Below the pieces are notes generated by a model that saw only the letters and a program-made list of their open reading frames with translations, was not told the origin of the DNA and did no database searches. Below, piece by piece: positions 59,633-64,000 of a stretch of DNA of 64,000 bases (positions within the stretch are counted from its first letter, which is position 1; each line of letters begins with the position of its first letter). The position numbers and the translations under genes are program-made. The DNA is from Chryseobacterium formosum (GTDB lineage: Bacteria > Bacteroidota > Bacteroidia > Flavobacteriales > Weeksellaceae), in the NCBI RefSeq assembly GCF_026460885.1, contig NZ_JAOVZW010000001.1, positions 124,001-188,000 on the forward strand. Reading direction: 5' to 3'.

Positions 59633-61096
59633 TTACGCCTTCTTAAAAGCTTCAAGCGTACTGTATTTCTCCGTTTTATATTTTTTGATAATAATATCTA
59701 AGATTTTTTCACGGAAGATAAATCCGATAATACCTAAAATTCCAATAGAAATGACGGCTGCAGAAATTCCGAAGAAATAATTCACAGCATAAAAAACAGC
59801 CATTGGTAAAAGCATTTTAGGAACCATTAAAATAAACGCTTTGAAAGTAACTGTATTTTTTTGTCCGACTCTTTTTTCTTTTGAATTAAGGTCAATGAAA
59901 TTCTTATTATAAGCTCCCGACAAGAGTGTCAGCTGAGAATTCACACCAATATTGTAAATTCCTGCTGCAAAAAAAGCGAAATAAATATTCCATCCGAAAT
60001 AGGCATAAAACAAGGCAAGAACTATAGAAATTGCCGTAGCAATATTCATGAGCCACCATTTTGCTTTAAGATATTCTTTGTAAGGAACATTCTGGGTCAT
60101 CATTAACGGATAATATGCACTGTCGAAAGCAGGAACTCTTTGCCCGAAAGCAAACTGAAAACCTCCCGTTACAAAAAGACCCATTAACATCATCCAAGCT
60201 GGCCCTCTATAAATATCATTAGCAAACATCATTAAACCGTAGAACAGAAACATAAAACTTCCAATAAGAACGCCTTTTGTGACTTTATTACGTTTCAACA
60301 TTTTAATGTCATTGTTAATGAATGTTCCGATTGCACCATATTTATTTAGGAAATCAATGTTTTCTGTTTTCCCGATTTCTTTTTTGGCTTCAAGACCTTC
60401 ATCCAGATAAAAGCTTTTTCGGATATAATTGAAAGTAATTTTCCAAAGTGCTGCAAATAACAGAACGGGAACTAGTGCAAAATAAGGTTTGCCATAGAAG
60501 CTGTAAAATATACTTTCAGAGTAAGACAAAACAGGAACAATTTCGTAATAATTCAATGCTGCAAAACAAGCAATAAGAATCCCCACACCGATGGCAATAT
60601 TTTCTTTATCATTGAATAAAAGATTGAGGAAATTATTCAGATAAAACAGAGATGAAACTCCAATAAACCATGTGAAAATTCCAAGAAAACCGTAACCATT
60701 AAATGCTAAGATTCCGCAAAATGTTATGATAAATATAGAATTAAACCAACTCAGCGGGGTAAGGAAAGTTTTAATTAAAGTATAATTGACAACAACTTTC
60801 TTAGGAATATTAAGCGTAAGAAAAGGCTTAATATTCTGCGTCGGAATCTGCTGAATCATGTATTTGAAAACCAAATCAACCAACCAGCCGATAATCATAA
60901 AACGTGAAATAATCTTCAGCGGATCCTGCGCCATTTCCTCCTGCACATAAAAATAGGCAATGAAAGACATCATTGCGAGCCATAAAATGAAGAAACAAAT
61001 CCCGATGATTCTGAAAATCTTCATCGCAAGATTGATACCCACCGAAGATCCTCTAAAAAAACTTTTCCACTCCAGCTTCAAAAATCGTTTAAACAT
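59633..61096 (-). CDS. DUF5687 family protein, ABC-2-like permease
   Basis: 487 aa with about ten or more membrane helices. The start (MFKRFLKLEWKSFFRGSSVGINLAMKIFRIIG) and FLTLNIPKKVVVNYTLIKTFLTPLSWFN are hallmarks of the Bacteroidota DUF5687 family, which works as the membrane part of ABC exporters. The ATPase gene follows directly in the same unit. What is moved is unknown. Confidence 0.87.
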   Translation of the reverse strand: MFKRFLKLEWKSFFRGSSVGINLAMKIFRIIGICFFILWLAMMSFIAYFYVQEEMAQDPLKIISRFMIIGWLVDLVFKYMIQQIPTQNIKPFLTLNIPKKVVVNYTLIKTFLTPLSWFNSIFIITFCGILAFNGYGFLGIFTWFIGVSSLFYLNNFLNLLFNDKENIAIGVGILIACFAALNYYEIVPVLSYSESIFYSFYGKPYFALVPVLLFAALWKITFNYIRKSFYLDEGLEAKKEIGKTENIDFLNKYGAIGTFINNDIKMLKRNKVTKGVLIGSFMFLFYGLMMFANDIYRGPAWMMLMGLFVTGGFQFAFGQRVPAFDSAYYPLMMTQNVPYKEYLKAKWWLMNIATAISIVLALFYAYFGWNIYFAFFAAGIYNIGVNSQLTLLSGAYNKNFIDLNSKEKRVGQKNTVTFKAFILMVPKMLLPMAVFYAVNYFFGISAAVISIGILGIIGFIFREKILDIIIKKYKTEKYSTLEAFKKA

Positions 61097-61205
61097 AGTC
61101 TACTTTTTAATCATTAGTAAAGATAATGTTTAAAATGTTACATAATTTGTCACTGAATATGGGAATAATCGAGACTTCCTATATTTTTTTGATTTATGTG
61201 AAAGG

Positions 61206-61709
61206 TTATTCCAAAATTTCCTTTGTGAAAACCCCATCATGGAATCTCACCGTAAAACCGGAATTTTCTTCGTTTTTTTCTTTTACGCTTAAAACATTTC
61301 CATTTAAATCAACTGAAGGACTTCGGCTGAGTACACCTAAGTTTTCAAGCTCAAAAGTTTTGGTGTTGATTACGACTAACTGATCACGATGTTTATCTGC
61401 ATACATTACGATTAAAAAATTCTCACAGAACTCGATGAATCTGCAACCTCCATAAGAAAACCCCATCGAATTCACAGGAACTTTCCATTCGAGAATAAAG
61501 TTGCTGTTGATTTTCAATTTTAGGACATCAAAGCCTACATCATTATCTTCATACCAAGCAAACATGCCGTTTTGAAAAGCAATATTGTACTCGGAAACAA
61601 CGTGTTCTGCGCCAAAAATATTCTTCCAAACAATTTCATCATCTTTAAGTTCTCCTTCTTTAAAATCTATTTCTTCGTAGATTAATTTTAATAGCTCTTT
61701 TTTATCCAT
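61206..61709 (-). CDS. Cytoplasmic protein of unknown function
   Basis: 167 aa, no signal peptide or membrane segment. Contains strand-like repeats (LKINSNFILEWKVPVNSMGFSYGGCRFIEFCENFLIVMYADKHRDQLVVINTKTF) that suggest a small beta-sheet or partial propeller fold. I do not recognise the family. About 110 bp upstream of the DUF5687 gene on the same strand. Confidence 0.6.
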   Translation of the reverse strand: MDKKELLKLIYEEIDFKEGELKDDEIVWKNIFGAEHVVSEYNIAFQNGMFAWYEDNDVGFDVLKLKINSNFILEWKVPVNSMGFSYGGCRFIEFCENFLIVMYADKHRDQLVVINTKTFELENLGVLSRSPSVDLNGNVLSVKEKNEENSGFTVRFHDGVFTKEILE

Positions 61710-61962
61710 GATTATTATATTAAAGATTTAAAACTTTTTTAATTTCATTTTAAAAAGCAAGGTATTCATTTTCCAGATATACAATTACTCTAATCCCATA
61801 AAATCTTTAAGCGTTAATGAAATAAAATTGTACCTGAAAATTAGCAGCACCTCTAAAAAAATACACTTATCACAATATTACACCACAAAAAATGAAAATA
61901 ATTCACATTATATCATTTTAAATAGTATATTTGATATTATCAACAATTTAAAACACAATGAT

Positions 61963-62349
61963 ATGCCAGTACAGTATTCACTAAGTGAAAAGGGTAATCC
62001 TTCAGATCAATCAGCTCCAAAAAAATTCTACGCAACTGCAAAATCCACAGGTGAAGTTACTTTCAGAAGCCTTAGCAAGGAGATTGCCGGAGCCTCTACT
62101 ACGGTAAGTGACACCGATGTTTTAGCAGTTTTAAATGATTTAAGCAAAGCTCTTGCAAAGCATCTTTCGGAAGGAAGAATTGTGAGGTTCGGCGATTTTG
62201 GTTCTTTCAGTATGCGACTGAGCAGTGAAGGTGCAGAAAGTGCTGAGAAGTTTAATTCGTCTATGATTAAAGCACCCAAAATAACTTTTCGTCCGGGTAT
62301 AGATCTTAAGGAAATGCTTGCTATTACGAAGTTTGAAAAAGCTAAGTAA
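61963..62349 (+). CDS. HU-family DNA-binding protein (HU-related group of Bacteroidota)
   Basis: 128 aa from the ATG at 61963 (MPVQYSLSEKGN); 45 upstream codons are AT-rich and without coding look. Members of this HU-related group are longer than normal HU and begin with this PVQYS.. segment. The HU core is seen in FRSLSKEIAGASTTVSDTDVLAVLNDLSKALAKHLSEGRIVRFGDFGSFSMRLSSEG, followed by KITFRPGIDLKEML. It probably binds DNA as a nucleoid protein. Several strong hairpins follow. Confidence 0.88.
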   Translation: MPVQYSLSEKGNPSDQSAPKKFYATAKSTGEVTFRSLSKEIAGASTTVSDTDVLAVLNDLSKALAKHLSEGRIVRFGDFGSFSMRLSSEGAESAEKFNSSMIKAPKITFRPGIDLKEMLAITKFEKAK

Positions 62350-62363
62350 GGAAAAATAAATTC

Positions 62364-62414
62364 CTCGCCAGTAATTTTAAACTCCTTACTGAGCAATTTA
62401 AAATTACTGGCGAG
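62364..62414. terminator. 18-bp perfect hairpin after the HU-like gene
   Basis: CTCGCCAGTAATTTTAAA (62364-62381) and its exact complement (62397-62414), 15-nt loop, no T-run after it. Confidence 0.65.
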
Positions 62415-62424
62415 CATTTATCAG

Positions 62425-62466
62425 AATGCAGGCGAGGACTTTGGTAACTCCCCGCCTGCATTTTTT
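62425..62466 (+). terminator. Intrinsic terminator
   Basis: AATGCAGGCG (62425-62434) and CGCCTGCATT (62453-62462), ending in TTTTTT. Confidence 0.75.
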
Positions 62467-62506
62467 AAAAGCTCCCTTGGATTTGTGTAAATCCAAGGGA
62501 GCTTTT
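62467..62506. terminator. 18-bp perfect hairpin
   Basis: AAAAGCTCCCTTGGATTT (62467-62484), GTGT loop, exact complement 62489-62506 ending in TTTT. Confidence 0.7.
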
Positions 62507-62550
62507 GGTATAATCGTCTAAAGGATTATGGAATAGCACTATAGCAAACT

Positions 62551-62580
62551 AAAAACACGCAGAAAATTCTGCGGGTTTTT
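62551..62580. terminator. Hairpin between convergent units
   Basis: AAAAAC-a-CGCAGAA then TTCTGCG-g-GTTTTT; A-run and T-run make it usable from both sides, so it may end the 62611-64000 gene as well. Confidence 0.7.
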
Positions 62581-62610
62581 AATAGTTTGAAAGTAGAAAA
62601 TATTTTATTT

Positions 62611-64000
62611 TTATTTGACGGGGTTTTGTCTTTCCCAATCTTTCCAAGAGTTTTTATCTCCTGTTAGCCATTTCATATATGTAGAAATAATAATTCCGGA
62701 AATTATTTCTCTTCCGTATTCTCTATTTCCTATATCTCCTCTATCGTTAAAATATTTAAGTAATCTTGATCCTCCATTTATTCCCCATTTATTTCTGATC
62801 CACATTCCAAGTCCACCCATATGTCCATTAAAATCAAAAGTATCTTTAGCGTTTTTCAAATCTTTTTTTATCTCAAAATTTAAGATTTTATCCAATTCGA
62901 TCATACAGTCATGCAAGTTTTTAGGAATATAAATACCATCTATTTTATCTAATTTTAATCTTTTATTAAATTCTTGCTTTTTTCGTTGCTGTTCTTTAAT
63001 GGTTTCTTGTTCCGCAATTTTATCATCAAAATCTCTATATCCTCCCCAAAAATATTCGAAATAATACTTTTCTGATTCTTTAGGAATAAAATCTGCCTTA
63101 AAGACTGTATTTTTAATGTATTCTCCAATTTGTTTTTTAATAAATATATTGTCACAATCAAATTTTTCAATTTCAAATTTTCCATTGTGATCTAAGTATC
63201 CTGATAACTCAATCTTATGTAAACTGTAACTATTTCGTTCATTTAGAGGAATATACTTTAAATTTGAAAATTTACTTATTGTTGCTGATAATTTTTCATC
63301 ATTGGTTTGATTTTGAAAATCATTAATACTTTTATATGCTCCCTGAAAACTTCTAACATAGCTTTCCTTTCTCTCATAGTCTTTTATTTGAGGATATAAA
63401 GAATCAAAATCAAGTTTTGTTTTTATTATTTCATTGCTACCCAAATCAAATAATGTGATTTTTTTTCTTGCATCAATTACATGAATTGTATCGTTTTTAT
63501 TATAAATAAAATTTTTTCTGAGATACCTTTCTTTTTCATCAGTACCTCTTTTATATACTGTTAAGCTGTAATTACTTCTTTTACCATCATATATTAATAA
63601 ACGATTGTCATAAAATAAATCACATTTCTCTTGATTTCTATTACAGTTAATAAATTCTTCCACATCGTATTCTTTTATTAATTTGCCATCCACATAATAA
63701 ACTATACTTTTATCATTATTTATTGGAAATCTATTTAAATAAATAATTTTCCTGCCGTCTTTACTTAATGCTACAAATTGAAAATGACCTATTGCTTCAG
63801 ACACATTAAATGATCTATTAATTGTATATAATATCGAGTCTTCAGATTGTTGCTTTTGTTCATTGTAAACCCTCTTCACACCGGTAGATTTTCCTCTAAA
63901 ACCATAACTATTCCCTTCGTAAGATGTAGATTTTAATCTATATTCACCATCGTATGACGTTGTTATAGAAACTACTTGTGATTTCAAAAACAGTAATAAC
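62611..64000 (-). CDS. Secreted protein of unknown function, 5' end outside the window
   Basis: At least 463 residues; the frame remains open to the window edge, where it reads a hydrophobic LLLFLKS stretch, probably the end of a signal peptide, so the true start lies just beyond 64000. Much of it is Lys/Asn/Tyr-rich with strand-like blocks (QFVALSKDGRKIIYLNRFPIN, FYDNRLLIYDGKRSNYSLTVYKRG). The last about 100 residues (IPKNLHDCMIELDKIL..HMGGLGMWIRNKWGINGGSRLLKYFNDRGD..IISGIIISTYMKWLTG) resemble the small DUF6794-type module of Bacteroidota (from memory). Role unknown. Confidence 0.7.
   Translation of the reverse strand, partial: LLLFLKSQVVSITTSYDGEYRLKSTSYEGNSYGFRGKSTGVKRVYNEQKQQSEDSILYTINRSFNVSEAIGHFQFVALSKDGRKIIYLNRFPINNDKSIVYYVDGKLIKEYDVEEFINCNRNQEKCDLFYDNRLLIYDGKRSNYSLTVYKRGTDEKERYLRKNFIYNKNDTIHVIDARKKITLFDLGSNEIIKTKLDFDSLYPQIKDYERKESYVRSFQGAYKSINDFQNQTNDEKLSATISKFSNLKYIPLNERNSYSLHKIELSGYLDHNGKFEIEKFDCDNIFIKKQIGEYIKNTVFKADFIPKESEKYYFEYFWGGYRDFDDKIAEQETIKEQQRKKQEFNKRLKLDKIDGIYIPKNLHDCMIELDKILNFEIKKDLKNAKDTFDFNGHMGGLGMWIRNKWGINGGSRLLKYFNDRGDIGNREYGREIISGIIISTYMKWLTGDKNSWKDWERQNPVK

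Noticed and set aside
62028..62417. 129-aa minus-strand frame over the HU-like gene
   Set aside because: Shadow of the well-supported HU-like protein on the other strand.
62467..62506. tRNA-like hairpin
   Set aside because: A single long stem with a 4-nt loop; no cloverleaf, no T-loop and no CCA end. No tRNA or rRNA gene was recognised anywhere in the window.

Overview
The window looks like chromosome of a low-GC member of the Bacteroidota, most likely family Weeksellaceae and close to Chryseobacterium (genus is inference). Signs seen directly are the TAnnTTTG form of the -7 promoter element before many genes, no Shine-Dalgarno pattern, Por-type (T9SS) C-terminal sorting tails, a heavy-metal TonB-dependent receptor, a single-chain glycyl-tRNA synthetase of the Flavobacteriia type, a DUF5687 ABC permease, and several families of short palindromic intergenic repeats.

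Layout. 0-4.7 kb: end of a histidine kinase, its OmpR-type response regulator, then a metal-linked group (lipoprotein with HGxPGHxC repeats, Cys/His-rich exported protein, TonB-dependent receptor with two CxxC domains). 4.8-8.8 kb: AraC regulator and OsmC, then TetR regulator, hotdog thioesterase and FabF behind a palindromic operator. 8.9-22.6 kb: housekeeping and envelope genes (L,D-transpeptidase-like protein, a frameshifted msrB, DUF445, pyrD, a TruC-like pseudouridine synthase, glyS with a large extra domain, M48 protease, serine hydrolase, umuC). 22.7-37.9 kb: an accessory island, described next. 37.9-51.4 kb: TonB-like protein, tandem outer-membrane paralogues, tadA, coaX, M23 peptidase, prfA, two very similar T9SS/FISUMP proteins (one frameshifted), AraC regulator. 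51.4-64 kb: class I and class II fumarases back to back, an ECF sigma/anti-sigma/outer-membrane protein/S41 peptidase operon, an ABC exporter, an HU-like protein, and a secreted protein cut by the window edge.

The island is the most unusual part. It carries an M15 endolysin-type peptidase, a patatin-like lipase, a 55-aa acidic protein, a 1040-aa phage-tail-fibre/pyocin-knob protein, a 1377-aa protein of unknown family, a 929-aa toxin-like protein with a candidate immunity gene, a decayed copy of the toxin tip plus immunity gene, and a WYL-domain regulator. No phage capsid, tail tube, sheath, baseplate or integrase gene is present. I find nine copies of a 17-bp near-palindrome (consensus ACGTCAAGTTTTGTCGC). 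In seven of them the distance from the first base of the site to the last base of a -7 box is exactly 35 nt, and one of these lies in front of the WYL gene itself. This points to one co-regulated module: a WYL-controlled lytic or toxin-delivery system that uses a phage-type receptor-binding fibre. Its function is inference.

Two genes (msrB and the second FISUMP protein) are broken by single-base changes in short homopolymers. These may be true mutations or assembly errors.
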